A stretch of 18,265 bases of DNA from a bacterium (GTDB lineage: Bacteria > CAIJMQ01 > JAADFP01): contig JALUVB010000019.1 of assembly GCA_027021085.1 (NCBI GenBank), forward strand, positions 1-18,265, given 5' to 3'. The notes under the pieces are model-generated. The model saw only the letters and a program-made list of their open reading frames with translations, was not told the origin of the DNA and did no database searches. The first letter of the stretch is position 1; each line of letters opens with the position of its first letter. The translations under genes were made by a program, and so were the position numbers. This document shows, in pieces, positions 1-7,852 of this stretch.

Positions 1-786
1 CCCTTCATAGTTCTGGTTACGAGAAACTTTATCTTTCAATGCTTGAGAAAGCGGGTCTGCTTCAGCCGAACACAATCCCTGATGCAGATGGCGGCGCCAG
101 CCCTCAGCATATTCATACTGTCCGGACATCCTGCCCACTTCTTTACACATATCCTCCATGCCGATAAGATAGGAATCCATGCCCTGGCTCACGTCAAGCC
201 ATTCTTTCTGGCTCTTGTGCTTAGCCAGCATCTCCCTTTTTTTCCCCATAACACTGGTGATATCCACAAAAAGCTCCGGCTCTACCTGCCTGCGTAAAGG
301 GTCCCGTAGCCCGTAAGGAAGAGCATGATAAATGGTTACTTCCTGGTTAACTGCCGGACGAGGAGGATTAACCGGGAAATTAATCATGCCCCGACAGAAA
401 GCAGCAGTTACTACCAGCCGACACGTGTTAGAATGGTCCTCCATATATTCATTTGGCGAATGGGTGAGAATAATCTCGGGCGCTACCTCACGCATGATAG
501 AAGCAAGTCTAAAAAGGATATCGCGCTCATAAAAAATCTCGATATCATTAACTAAACTCTCATGAAAAATTGCCCCGATTGATTCTGCTGCACTCATGGC
601 TTCTTTGCGACGTATGGCTACAATGGTATCCCGGTCAAATTTATTGGTGCCGCAGGAGCCATTGGCCACATTCATATAGTGAATCTCATAGCCGTAGTCT
701 TTTAGCAACATCAATGTCCCCGACATCATGAATTCGATATCATCAGGGTGTGCCCCTATGGCAAAAACTCTTTCCGGCACTTTCAA
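1..786 (-). CDS. PIG-L/LmbE family N-deacetylase, 3' end cut by window edge
   Basis: Zinc-dependent deacetylase of the PIG-L/LmbE family, which removes acetyl from N-acetylglucosaminyl groups. Residues 11-16 read G-A-H-P-D-D, the family's first zinc/catalytic motif (H13, D15, D16). The second motif is at 109-118 (H109, D117, H118 in HSPNEYMEDH). The start is a TTG at 784-786, preceded by GGGAG six bases upstream; a GTG at 778-780 is the alternative but is too far from that site. The frame is open for all 262 codons to base 1, so probably only the last residues are missing. It lies 10 bp after the NagB-like gene and its ribosome site overlaps that gene's stop codon, implying translational coupling. 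No signal peptide is seen. I infer cytosolic deacetylation of an amino-sugar intermediate before the deaminase step; the substrate is not known. Confidence 0.9.
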   Translation of the reverse strand, partial: MKVPERVFAIGAHPDDIEFMMSGTLMLLKDYGYEIHYMNVANGSCGTNKFDRDTIVAIRRKEAMSAAESIGAIFHESLVNDIEIFYERDILFRLASIMREVAPEIILTHSPNEYMEDHSNTCRLVVTAAFCRGMINFPVNPPRPAVNQEVTIYHALPYGLRDPLRRQVEPELFVDITSVMGKKREMLAKHKSQKEWLDVSQGMDSYLIGMEDMCKEVGRMSGQYEYAEGWRRHLHQGLCSAEADPLSQALKDKVSRNQNYEG

Positions 787-792
787 TTACTT

Positions 793-797
793 CTCCC
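793..797 (-). promoter_or_regulatory. Ribosome binding site fixing the TTG start of the PIG-L gene
   Basis: GGGAG on the minus strand lies six bases before the TTG at 784-786 and twelve before the in-frame GTG. It overlaps the last base of the upstream TAG stop (797-799). This spacing is the reason for choosing TTG. Confidence 0.6.
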
Positions 798-1723
798 TAA
801 TGCATTTCCACTTCACAGACACCTATACCACCCCGCAGAAAATTAAACTGGACATTTGGATGTTCAGCCAGAAGCGACATGGGCACCGAAGTATCTATTA
901 TTTTCTTGGAAATCATCAGGGTGGTCAACCTCATACCAAAGGGGTTATCATGATATCCTGGATGCCAGATAGACACCTTTTCCGCTTTCCAGGTCTCTAC
1001 CGGGCCTACGGTAACAGCCTGGCAGGGAACATTCTGAACCACTCCTCCACCTGAAGTACGGGCATTCTGGATAAGCGTTATAGGATGTAAATCCACCACC
1101 CGGGTAGTCAGTCTCCGGTATTCTTCCGGCGGAGGCGGATTATCCCGGTACCTGCCTTCTCTTTTAGGTGGGTCATTAAAAGCCCAATGCTTCACTTCTC
1201 CCTGTCCTCCCTGCATCACCACGCACCGAGCATTATTCCAACTCTCGATATACTCCCTGGTATCCGCCCGGGGGAAATGGATGTTCTCCCGCGGCATACG
1301 CAGGTCATCCCGGATGCGGTTAAAACATAGCTCCATATCCGCTTTCGCAAAACTTAAAGGGAAATCTTCCCCCACTTCCTTGCCATCTATAACCCATTCA
1401 TCCATACCCCAGAAGACAGCATTCTTAAGGTTTAGGTTGAGTTCGTTCACCAGGCGAGCTACCAGCGGAAGCTGCGCAGTAGGTCCAATAGGGCCACAAA
1501 TACCCGCTGGTTCGTTATCTGTGGCTTGCTGCCAGGCAGTAATATATTCCAGTGCTTCAGCTAAATAGAAATCTTCTATAGTATCGTAGAATTTTACCGT
1601 GAATCCTTCCCGGCTTAAGTGCATAAGGTCTTCCGGAGTAAGCTTAGCCGCATCATCCAGAAGCTCCCTGTCCAGAGTAGTATAATCCCACCATCCGGGA
1701 GCTAGTTTACTAACCGGCCTCAT
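797..1723 (-). CDS. Divergent NagB-like (glucosamine-6-phosphate deaminase/isomerase family) protein
   Basis: A 308-residue cytosolic protein of the NagB/isomerase fold. Recognisable parts are the phosphate loop (C-G-P-I-G-P-T, about 76-82), the F-W-G-M-D-E-W strand with D108 matching E. coli NagB D72, and the signature segment [14 protein letters not shown] (172-185). Against the usual G-x-G-x-D-G-H-I-A-F-N-E-P, His is kept (H179), but the Asp two residues before it is Val (V177) and the later Glu is Asp (D184). It is longer than E. coli NagB (266 residues). The start chosen is ATG at 1721-1723, ten bases after AAGGAGG; an in-frame ATG at 1756 lies upstream of that site and is rejected. It is first in a two-gene unit with the PIG-L deacetylase. 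Deamination of glucosamine phosphate is likely by homology but not certain given the changed triad. Confidence 0.85.
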   Translation of the reverse strand: MRPVSKLAPGWWDYTTLDRELLDDAAKLTPEDLMHLSREGFTVKFYDTIEDFYLAEALEYITAWQQATDNEPAGICGPIGPTAQLPLVARLVNELNLNLKNAVFWGMDEWVIDGKEVGEDFPLSFAKADMELCFNRIRDDLRMPRENIHFPRADTREYIESWNNARCVVMQGGQGEVKHWAFNDPPKREGRYRDNPPPPEEYRRLTTRVVDLHPITLIQNARTSGGGVVQNVPCQAVTVGPVETWKAEKVSIWHPGYHDNPFGMRLTTLMISKKIIDTSVPMSLLAEHPNVQFNFLRGGIGVCEVEMH

Positions 1724-1733
1724 ATTTTTCTTC

Positions 1734-1740
1734 CCTCCTT
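1734..1740 (-). promoter_or_regulatory. Ribosome binding site of the NagB-like gene
   Basis: AAGGAGG on the minus strand, ten bases before the ATG at 1721-1723. It rules out the longer in-frame start at 1756, which would place this site inside the coding region. Confidence 0.75.
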
Positions 1741-1782
1741 TCTGCCATACCGTCAAACTGTATTATCCCTTATTCTATCACC

Positions 1783-1804
1783 ATAATACTGTATTTAGTA
1801 TTAT
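1783..1804. promoter_or_regulatory. Palindromic operator candidate overlapping the -10 box
   Basis: A perfect inverted repeat with 8-bp arms, ATAATACT and AGTATTAT, around a 6-bp centre (GTATTT). One arm covers five of the six -10 bases of the promoter reading into the NagB-like gene, the classic place for a repressor. The half-site ACTGTATT within it (1788-1795) recurs in direct orientation at 1757-1764, 31 bp away, close to three helical turns. The regulator is not in the window; a LacI- or GntR-type sugar repressor would be a guess. Confidence 0.55.
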
Positions 1805-1828
1805 CTCAAACCTCTCTTTTGCCTGCAA
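1800..1828 (-). promoter_or_regulatory. Sigma-70-type promoter for the NagB-like/PIG-L unit
   Basis: Minus-strand TTGCAG (1823-1828) and GATAAT (1800-1805) are separated by exactly 17 bp. Initiation would fall near 1793, giving a leader of roughly 70 nt before the ATG at 1723. The site sits in the 173-bp gap (1724-1896) between GH38 and the NagB-like gene, so the last two genes can be expressed independently of the upstream block. Apart from the operator and ribosome site I see nothing else in this gap and no clear terminator for GH38. Confidence 0.55.
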
Positions 1829-1896
1829 CTCAACTCCGCATAAGTTCCGTATTTTACCCTTCCGCCATTTACTTTAGACAAAACATGGCCTGTAGC

Positions 1897-4374
1897 TTAA
1901 ACACATCTTTCTATCAAATTCACTTCCTGCCACTGTTTCTTTTTGAGGTCAAGGGAAATAGTCTTTATTTCAAAAGGCTGCCAGGAGGTTTTTATCTGCA
2001 AGGGGAGAAAAGAAAGGTTAACCTGGGCGGTGGTCTTTCTTCCCGTTGATTCAAATAGACGCAGGATGAGGTTATTGCCCTCTTCGGCAGGCTTCAGGGA
2101 AACAAGTATGACATTATCCGGTTTGACGGTTATCCAGGATCTTTCGCCGGGAAGATTGCCCGGGTGAGAATGGGTAACAAATGATATAAGGGGCTGGTTA
2201 AGCTCCTGCGAGAGATTGACCACTTTTGCCTGCTGCCATTCGTCCGGATGAGGGATTATCCGGCATTTAAAGGTGTGAAGCCCCTGGTTCATATAGCGGG
2301 GATTTTTAGTATCAGAGGGAGAGGCAGGAACATGGTGAGCATAAAGGGGACTCCTCAAAACCGTCAACCGCACTTCTCCCCCTTTCACATCATAAGCACA
2401 GAGGCTGTCGCTGGCTATGGCAACTCCGTATTTCTTGTTTTTTCCGTAGATTCCGCTTACCTCCACCCACTGCAGCATGGGTTCCTCCACTCCGTTTGCC
2501 GGCCTTTCTATGGCTCCGTAAGGAATCTCTGCCGCGGTGCTTTGCGGGGAAAGATTCAGGGGAAAAGACAATTTCAACATCCGGTGTTTTTCCTGCCAGT
2601 TTACCCTTACTTTGAAATCAATGTAAGGCAGGGAATGGTAAAGTATCCACTCTGTTTCCACTTCAGATTTGTTAAAGGACCCTTTCGTCCTTACCACTGC
2701 CCGCACCGGGCCCTGTTCCAAAATCTCCAGTTCCGTAGTCTTAAATCTCCCCACTTTCTCCCGGAAGGATGATTTGCCATGTCCCCAGGTATCCGCATCA
2801 TCTTTAACCACGATAAATTCACCGGCAGCACCGGAGAATATTTCTGTTTTTTCTTTTTTATCGTAGAGGGAGATAAATCGTTTTTTGCTGTCCCAGGCTA
2901 ACTTGAAAAAGTTATTTTCTATCTGTTTCTCCCCTATTTTAAGGAGGCACGTTTTGCTCTTTTCCGGTTTAAAGTCTCCCGGGTAAGCCAGGCACCGGTA
3001 AAGGCGGTAGCCAAAGGCAGGAATTTCTGCAATAAAGGATACCTTTTTCCGCCACTGCCAGGGAACCACGGCAGAGGTTTCCTCTAACTGGATTAATACA
3101 TTTTTTCCCCCATCGTCTTTAACCACTATCCGGTCAAATTTTTCTTCCCTGGGACGGTAATCGAGCATCCATTCTATCTCCACCGGTGCTTTAACCGGCC
3201 AGGAATGGGGATTGAAAATAACCAGGGGGACACCTTCTCCCCGGGTATCTATATTCTCGCACAACCTCTGCAAGGAGGGCCAGAGCTCTCTCTTTGCCAT
3301 GCAGCGGGAGAAGCCAAAAATATCTAATACGTCCCCATAAGCCTCCGGGATGCTGCTCCCCGGCAAAATATCGTGGAACTGGTTAAATAGGAGCCCTTCC
3401 CAGGCCTGCTGCAAGGATTTGCCGGAGAAATCATTAGAAGATATAGTCTTTTCCAGAGTGGCAAACTTTTCTGCAGCGAGCAGGAGATGCTCGGTAGACC
3501 GATTAAGTTTTTTAACTTCAAAAACCGTGCTGTAACAACCCTGGGAATGATGCTGAAGTTCCCCTTTATATACGGGCACCTCGGGGCTTTCCTTTAGATG
3601 CTCTTGAATAAATTCTTCCAGGTTGCTGAAGCGAAGCTCGGGCACATCTTTTCTCTGCTGCAATTTTTCTATGGCCTCCAGAATCTCCCGGGTGGCTCCC
3701 CCTCCATGGTCACCCACCCCTATGAAACAGAGGCCGTGCTTGGAATAATCCGGGATTTCTCTTTTCACCTGCTGAATCTTGCTTTCCAGTTGTTCTTTTT
3801 CTCCCAGATAACTGCCATCAGGACGAATGGCAAGTATCCGGGAACCATCCACGCCTTCCCAGGAAAAGATACTCCCGGGAAGTTTTAGCTCATTTTTCCC
3901 GGGACGGAAGAAAAGGTAAGCCTGGTATCCCGATTTTTTAAGTATCTGGGGCAACCCCGCATTGTGCCCGAAGGCATCAACGCAGTAACCGATTTTTACC
4001 TCTACTCCCAGCTTTTCCCTAAAATACCGCTTGCCATACAAAGCCTGCCTGACAAAAGATTCTCCGCAGGGCAGGTTGCAATCCGGCTGGACAATCCAGC
4101 CATTAACTATATGCCAGCGCCCGGTCTTTACAAAATGGCGAATCTTTTCAAATAACTCCGGGGCAATTTCCTCTACCCACTCATATATCAAAGCCTCACC
4201 CCGGGTAAAGACATATCCGGGGTATTCTTCCAGGAGTTCTACTGCCATGCGGCAGGTGGCAACGGCTTCTCCCAGTCCTTCCGGCAAATCCCACAGCCAG
4301 ACCGGGTCAAGATGGGCATTGGCTATGAGGTGGATAACCTTTTTACCCTTGCCTTTTTTATTCTCTCCAGACAT
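1897..4374 (-). CDS. GH38 family alpha-mannosidase
   Basis: An 825-residue retaining zinc alpha-mannosidase. The N-terminal catalytic domain has the metal motif A-H-L-D-P-V-W (H21, D23). It also has the nucleophile segment C-V-D-A-F-G-H-N (D133; many relatives have D-P-F-G-H), a glycine-rich GDHGGGATR loop (221-229) and N-Q-F-H-D-I-L-P-G (H334). These give the expected H-D-D-H zinc/catalytic set. The rest matches the length of the mid and C-terminal beta domains of the family. There is no signal peptide; the lysine-rich start (residues 6-12) is hydrophilic, so the enzyme is probably cytosolic. The ATG lies 9 bp after the TGA of the upstream sulfatase-like gene with only a weak AGAAG site, suggesting coupling. 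It ends block B. The role is trimming of alpha-mannosyl residues; linkage preference cannot be read from sequence. Confidence 0.96.
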   Translation of the reverse strand: MSGENKKGKGKKVIHLIANAHLDPVWLWDLPEGLGEAVATCRMAVELLEEYPGYVFTRGEALIYEWVEEIAPELFEKIRHFVKTGRWHIVNGWIVQPDCNLPCGESFVRQALYGKRYFREKLGVEVKIGYCVDAFGHNAGLPQILKKSGYQAYLFFRPGKNELKLPGSIFSWEGVDGSRILAIRPDGSYLGEKEQLESKIQQVKREIPDYSKHGLCFIGVGDHGGGATREILEAIEKLQQRKDVPELRFSNLEEFIQEHLKESPEVPVYKGELQHHSQGCYSTVFEVKKLNRSTEHLLLAAEKFATLEKTISSNDFSGKSLQQAWEGLLFNQFHDILPGSSIPEAYGDVLDIFGFSRCMAKRELWPSLQRLCENIDTRGEGVPLVIFNPHSWPVKAPVEIEWMLDYRPREEKFDRIVVKDDGGKNVLIQLEETSAVVPWQWRKKVSFIAEIPAFGYRLYRCLAYPGDFKPEKSKTCLLKIGEKQIENNFFKLAWDSKKRFISLYDKKEKTEIFSGAAGEFIVVKDDADTWGHGKSSFREKVGRFKTTELEILEQGPVRAVVRTKGSFNKSEVETEWILYHSLPYIDFKVRVNWQEKHRMLKLSFPLNLSPQSTAAEIPYGAIERPANGVEEPMLQWVEVSGIYGKNKKYGVAIASDSLCAYDVKGGEVRLTVLRSPLYAHHVPASPSDTKNPRYMNQGLHTFKCRIIPHPDEWQQAKVVNLSQELNQPLISFVTHSHPGNLPGERSWITVKPDNVILVSLKPAEEGNNLILRLFESTGRKTTAQVNLSFLPLQIKTSWQPFEIKTISLDLKKKQWQEVNLIERCV

Positions 4375-4383
4375 AACTTCTTC

Positions 4384-5793
4384 TCATACCCTCGCTGCCA
4401 GGTCACTGCAGCCGGGAGCATCCTGCTGGCTCCGGGCAAGTTCTATGAGCCAATCCGGGTAAGCACCGCCGGCATCTTTCAGGGCCAGAGCAAACAGTTC
4501 GTTTACCACCTCAGGATTTTTATCTGCAACATTTTCTGCAAAAGGTTCCTGGGCTTGCAAATCGAAAAGCAGACACCCGGTTCCGTCCACTTTGCAGTTA
4601 AACCACCACCTCTCGGTGATAACCGTGGTAGCAGACCCCCAGCCCACGGTTACATGGTCCCGCCATCCCTCTTTCCCTTCCACAGCATCCTGGAAGAATG
4701 GCCTGCCGTCTACGGATACAGAAGGGGTAACTCCGGCAGTATCAAGTATAGTGGCGGTAATATCTGTATGCTGAATAAACATATTACTCTTCTTCCCCGC
4801 GCCTTTCCCTTCCGGATGGTATACCATCAAGGGGACATCGTAGACTTCGGGAGCTGAAGGATAACCTCGCTTGCCTATGTAGTTGTTATCGCCGATAGAG
4901 TGCCCGTGGTCAGCAGTAACTATAACCATGGTGTTTTCCAGTAAGCCCAGTACCCGCATACTCTCCATGAAGTATCCGAACCAGCGGTCGCAGAAGGTAA
5001 CCAGACCGCTATAGTTTGCCTGGGTCCGGGCAAGGAGCTCGGGAGGCATCTTTGAAGTATCCCCATACCCTGACTTCACCTGCTCGGGAGTTTCTTCCTT
5101 CATGTACATCTTGCGGTAATGGGCAGGTACCAACCACGGTTCATGGGGGTCGAAGGATTCTATAGTCAGGAAAAAGTTGTCTGCATCCTGGTTCTGTTCC
5201 AGCCATATTGCCGATTCCTTGAAAACACGTGCGGCAAAGTAATCTTCCTCTTTTGTTCGGTCGTGTATATTCATAATACACTGCTGGATGAAAGAAATGG
5301 TAAATTCGTTCTGCATTTCCCGCGGCAACCAGTAATCAATTTCAGCCTGGGTTAGTTTAGGTCCCGAACGATAGGGGTCTTTCTCCTGACCGCGCAGAAA
5401 CATCCACTGGTCAAAGCCCCGCCAGTAATTCTTGGAAGGCTTGAACATATGATAGACATCCGCGATAAGAGCTGTGCGGTAGCCGTGTTCAGAAAGTAAT
5501 TCAGCCAGTGTCGGCTGTTCCTCGGGAATGGGGCCCCAACCCGGAGCCCCCACAAAGTCACCTTTAAGGCGAAAATCAGCATTGTGGAAGGGATACACCC
5601 TCTTGCCAGTATACAGGGCACGCCGGGTAGGAAGAGTGGGAAGTGATTCAGGATATGCCCTCGTCATTAGCAAGGATTTTTCTGCAAAGGCATCAAGATG
5701 CGGAGTATGCACCTTTCCCCAGAAGGGGGATGAACCATATGCGCCAACACAATCTTTCCTTAAAGAATCAAAAACAATCAGGATTACATTCAT
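4384..5793 (-). CDS. Sulfatase-superfamily hydrolase with Thr in place of formylglycine Cys
   Basis: A 469-residue protein of the alkaline phosphatase/sulfatase fold. The N-terminal strand and metal site read ILIVFDSLRKD (D9). The C-terminal metal motif is T-A-D-H-G-H (D295, H296), and S-F-D-P-H-E-P-W (D215, H217) lies between them. The activation segment LPTLPTRRALYTG aligns with the canonical C-x-P-x-R-A-x-L-x-T-G so that T53 (codon 5635-5637) stands where sulfatases carry the Cys or Ser converted to formylglycine. Thr at this position is the nucleophile in several phospho-transferring relatives of the fold, so the substrate may be a phosphate or phosphonate ester rather than a sulfate, or the protein may be an atypical sulfatase. 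The start is well supported by GGAGAGGAG just before the ATG. There is no signal peptide. It lies between the DUF3604 pseudogene and GH38. Confidence 0.88.
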   Translation of the reverse strand: MNVILIVFDSLRKDCVGAYGSSPFWGKVHTPHLDAFAEKSLLMTRAYPESLPTLPTRRALYTGKRVYPFHNADFRLKGDFVGAPGWGPIPEEQPTLAELLSEHGYRTALIADVYHMFKPSKNYWRGFDQWMFLRGQEKDPYRSGPKLTQAEIDYWLPREMQNEFTISFIQQCIMNIHDRTKEEDYFAARVFKESAIWLEQNQDADNFFLTIESFDPHEPWLVPAHYRKMYMKEETPEQVKSGYGDTSKMPPELLARTQANYSGLVTFCDRWFGYFMESMRVLGLLENTMVIVTADHGHSIGDNNYIGKRGYPSAPEVYDVPLMVYHPEGKGAGKKSNMFIQHTDITATILDTAGVTPSVSVDGRPFFQDAVEGKEGWRDHVTVGWGSATTVITERWWFNCKVDGTGCLLFDLQAQEPFAENVADKNPEVVNELFALALKDAGGAYPDWLIELARSQQDAPGCSDLAARV

Positions 5794-5823
5794 AATCTCC
5801 TCTCCTTTCCATACCAGTAAATA

Positions 5824-6761
5824 CTACCGGCTGACCCATATGGGCGAAGCCCAGGCCATTTCGCCATCTTTCTGGGTCACCCGTACATAATAATAATAGG
5901 AGACTTTACAGTTTAAAGGCTTCCTGTCATACCAGGTAAATTCTTCTATCTCCTTCTTTCCTTTACGGGTAAAAATTACCTGATTATCCTGCAAAATCTC
6001 TATTACTGCAATAGGAGCAGTGCCAATCACTTTGACAAAAATCTCCCTTTCCGAGCGAGCAGTATACTCTTCTCCCATCAGATGACCATCCATCCGGAAA
6101 TCAAGGATAATCCTTTTACCGGTAGTGGCATAACATCTTCTGTTGTGGAGAGCATCCCAGATAGCTTCCCTGGTCAGCTCTTTACTATACACTCCCACCA
6201 GGCACCCCCGGCAGGAATTCTTGTCCACCATTCCACTCTCCGGCTCATAACTGTGGTAATCATAGAGACCGGATAATCCCGGATGACCGTTATGAGAGTC
6301 GCTGGAATACATTATCCCCAGCCTGTGCCCCATCCTGAGAGCATCCTGGACGAAATGACCTGCGTGATACATAAGCATGAAGTTTTGGGAATGGCCAAAG
6401 TACTCGGAGTTGCCATGCACGGAGAATATTTCCACAAAACGCTGAAGTTCATCATTGCGCACTGACCAATCCAGCACCGCACATCCATTGGCAATACAGA
6501 ACCTCAACCCGGAAGGATGATGGAGAATAACCATTGCTTTCTTACCTTTCAGCCTATCCCATAACTTTTCCGGTGTATCACTCCCGGGGTCAGAACAGCA
6601 CCATATAGGGGGGCATCTTCCAGGTAGTAAACATTACGATGCCCGTGGGTATTTGAAGTCCATTCATATGCCTGGAAGGTTACGAATCTGCCTTCCCGGT
6701 GATATTGGGAGGCTTTTTCCTTCAGCATTTCCCACTCCGAATCGCTGAGGGCCTTCCCCAT
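5824..6761 (-). pseudogene. DUF3604 protein, start lost and frameshifted
   Basis: Two adjacent reading frames together encode most of a DUF3604 (PHP-like metal-dependent hydrolase) protein. The 5' piece (6761 to about 6585) carries LSDSEW and the conserved YEWTSNTHGHRNVYY. The 3' piece (about 6585 to 5824) continues with TPEKLWDRLKGKK, then HHPSG, E-I-F-S-V-H-G and S-S-D-S-H-N-G-H-P-G, and ends in a beta-sandwich-like tail. One extra G in the C/G run at 6583-6589 would join the frames as L-T-P-G-S-D-T-P-E-K-L-W. As written the first piece stops at 6549. The N-terminal part with the expected D-x-H-x-H metal motif (perhaps 60-100 residues) is absent, and the remaining frame begins inside the last 40 bp of the UROD-like gene directly after a TGA. 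It is therefore very probably non-functional, or mis-assembled. Confidence 0.82.
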
Positions 6762-7801
6762 TCATCCAACTCATCATGCAGTCTTTTTGCGGATTCCAGT
6801 GATTCTGCATTGATAATAAAAGCAAACCGTGTATCGGGAGTAAAATATTTAAGGCATTCGCGCACATAGTCTTGCGGGTACTTATGTCCGTTCATTCCAG
6901 TGGGGGCAAGCAGTGCTCTCCCGGAAAATTTCTTGATGGCTTTTTCCAGGGACACCGTAGGATGCACGAAGTTCAAATACCTTAATCCGGGAAGCTTGAG
7001 AAACCCATCCCATTGATGCTCTGCCCGCGCGCAGCAGTGGAGTGATATTCCACCGAATCTCTTGCTCAACTGCTCCAGGTAGGGATAACAGAATTCATAG
7101 TACATTTCTTCCGACAGGCTCCCCACTTCGTCTTCAGATACTTTAATACCCAATTTTGGTGGCAACCATATCTGAGCGAAGTGATCCAGGCAAACATTTT
7201 TGTAGCGGGATTTGAAAGTGTCTAAAAATTCCATAAGAGTATCCGTTGTTTTCCGAAGTAGAGTATGCACAGCATCCGGTGCATCAACTAAGGCTACAAA
7301 AAAGTTCTCTTTCTTCCAGATTAAGGAGGCTATATCAAAGGGGCTCTGTATATCACATACACGCACCGGGTACTCCTCACTGCACAACTCAACCATCCGG
7401 TCACAGATTTTGAATATATCAGATAGAGGCTTAACTGACATATCGGGTTTCTTCAACTTATCAGCCTCCTCCGCTGTCTCCACCAGGGGAAGGGCAAAAG
7501 GCATGCCATCCGGCGCAACATGAACCGGACAGCCAAAAGCAGCAGCAAAAATCTCGGTTCCGCTCCATGCCCGCAACGTAGGCACCCGGTCATCACCGAT
7601 TTCCTCCAGGCACTTGATATCGTACTCCAGCATCTTTTTCCCCATCTGCGCCCGGGCCTCAATATCGTCGGAACTTATGAGTTTAACATCACCTACCGTG
7701 GGAGGCTCCACGCGAAGAGCATATCTTGGGGAAGGAATGTTAAGATTGAAAATGTCCCTGAAAAACTTTTGTTTTTCTCTGATTAGCTCACTTCTTCTCA
7801 T
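6722..7801 (-). CDS. UROD/MtaA/CmuA-superfamily protein
   Basis: A 359-residue protein of the uroporphyrinogen decarboxylase (URO-D) superfamily, which includes heme-pathway decarboxylases and corrinoid methyltransferases of the MtaA/CmuA type. A conserved core segment reads G-G-I-S-L-H-C-C-A-R-A-E (H255, C257), fitting the H-x-C zinc pair of the methyltransferase branch rather than HemE; a clear third Cys ligand is not obvious. There is no heme-biosynthesis neighbour, so a catabolic or methyl-transfer role is more likely, but the reaction is unknown. The start is ATG at 7799-7801 with AAGGAG seven bases upstream. The last 40 bp overlap the remaining DUF3604 frame, so its final residues (after about D-E-W-G-R) may be a product of the same deletion that removed the DUF3604 start. 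Confidence 0.85.
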   Translation of the reverse strand: MRRSELIREKQKFFRDIFNLNIPSPRYALRVEPPTVGDVKLISSDDIEARAQMGKKMLEYDIKCLEEIGDDRVPTLRAWSGTEIFAAAFGCPVHVAPDGMPFALPLVETAEEADKLKKPDMSVKPLSDIFKICDRMVELCSEEYPVRVCDIQSPFDIASLIWKKENFFVALVDAPDAVHTLLRKTTDTLMEFLDTFKSRYKNVCLDHFAQIWLPPKLGIKVSEDEVGSLSEEMYYEFCYPYLEQLSKRFGGISLHCCARAEHQWDGFLKLPGLRYLNFVHPTVSLEKAIKKFSGRALLAPTGMNGHKYPQDYVRECLKYFTPDTRFAFIINAESLESAKRLHDELDEWGRPSAIRSGKC

Positions 7802-7852
7802 TTTTTAACTCCTTACCGGTCCATCTCCATACAGTTCTGGCTTACCAGTCCT

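Noticed and set aside
1724-1756. Longer start of the NagB-like protein (ATG at 1756)
   Set aside because: The AAGGAGG site lies inside this extension and is spaced for the ATG at 1723; the extra residues ([11 protein letters not shown]) resemble translated leader.
2248-2772. Plus-strand frame of 174 codons opposite GH38
   Set aside because: Antisense to the C-terminal domain of the mannosidase; no motif seen.
6583-6589. Programmed ribosomal frameshift in DUF3604
   Set aside because: There is no recognised slippery heptamer with a downstream stem, and the gene also lacks its N-terminal metal site, so a broken gene or sequence error is simpler.
6722-7801. Heme-pathway uroporphyrinogen decarboxylase (hemE)
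   Set aside because: The H-x-C segment and the sugar-catabolic neighbours fit the wider URO-D superfamily; no heme gene is near.
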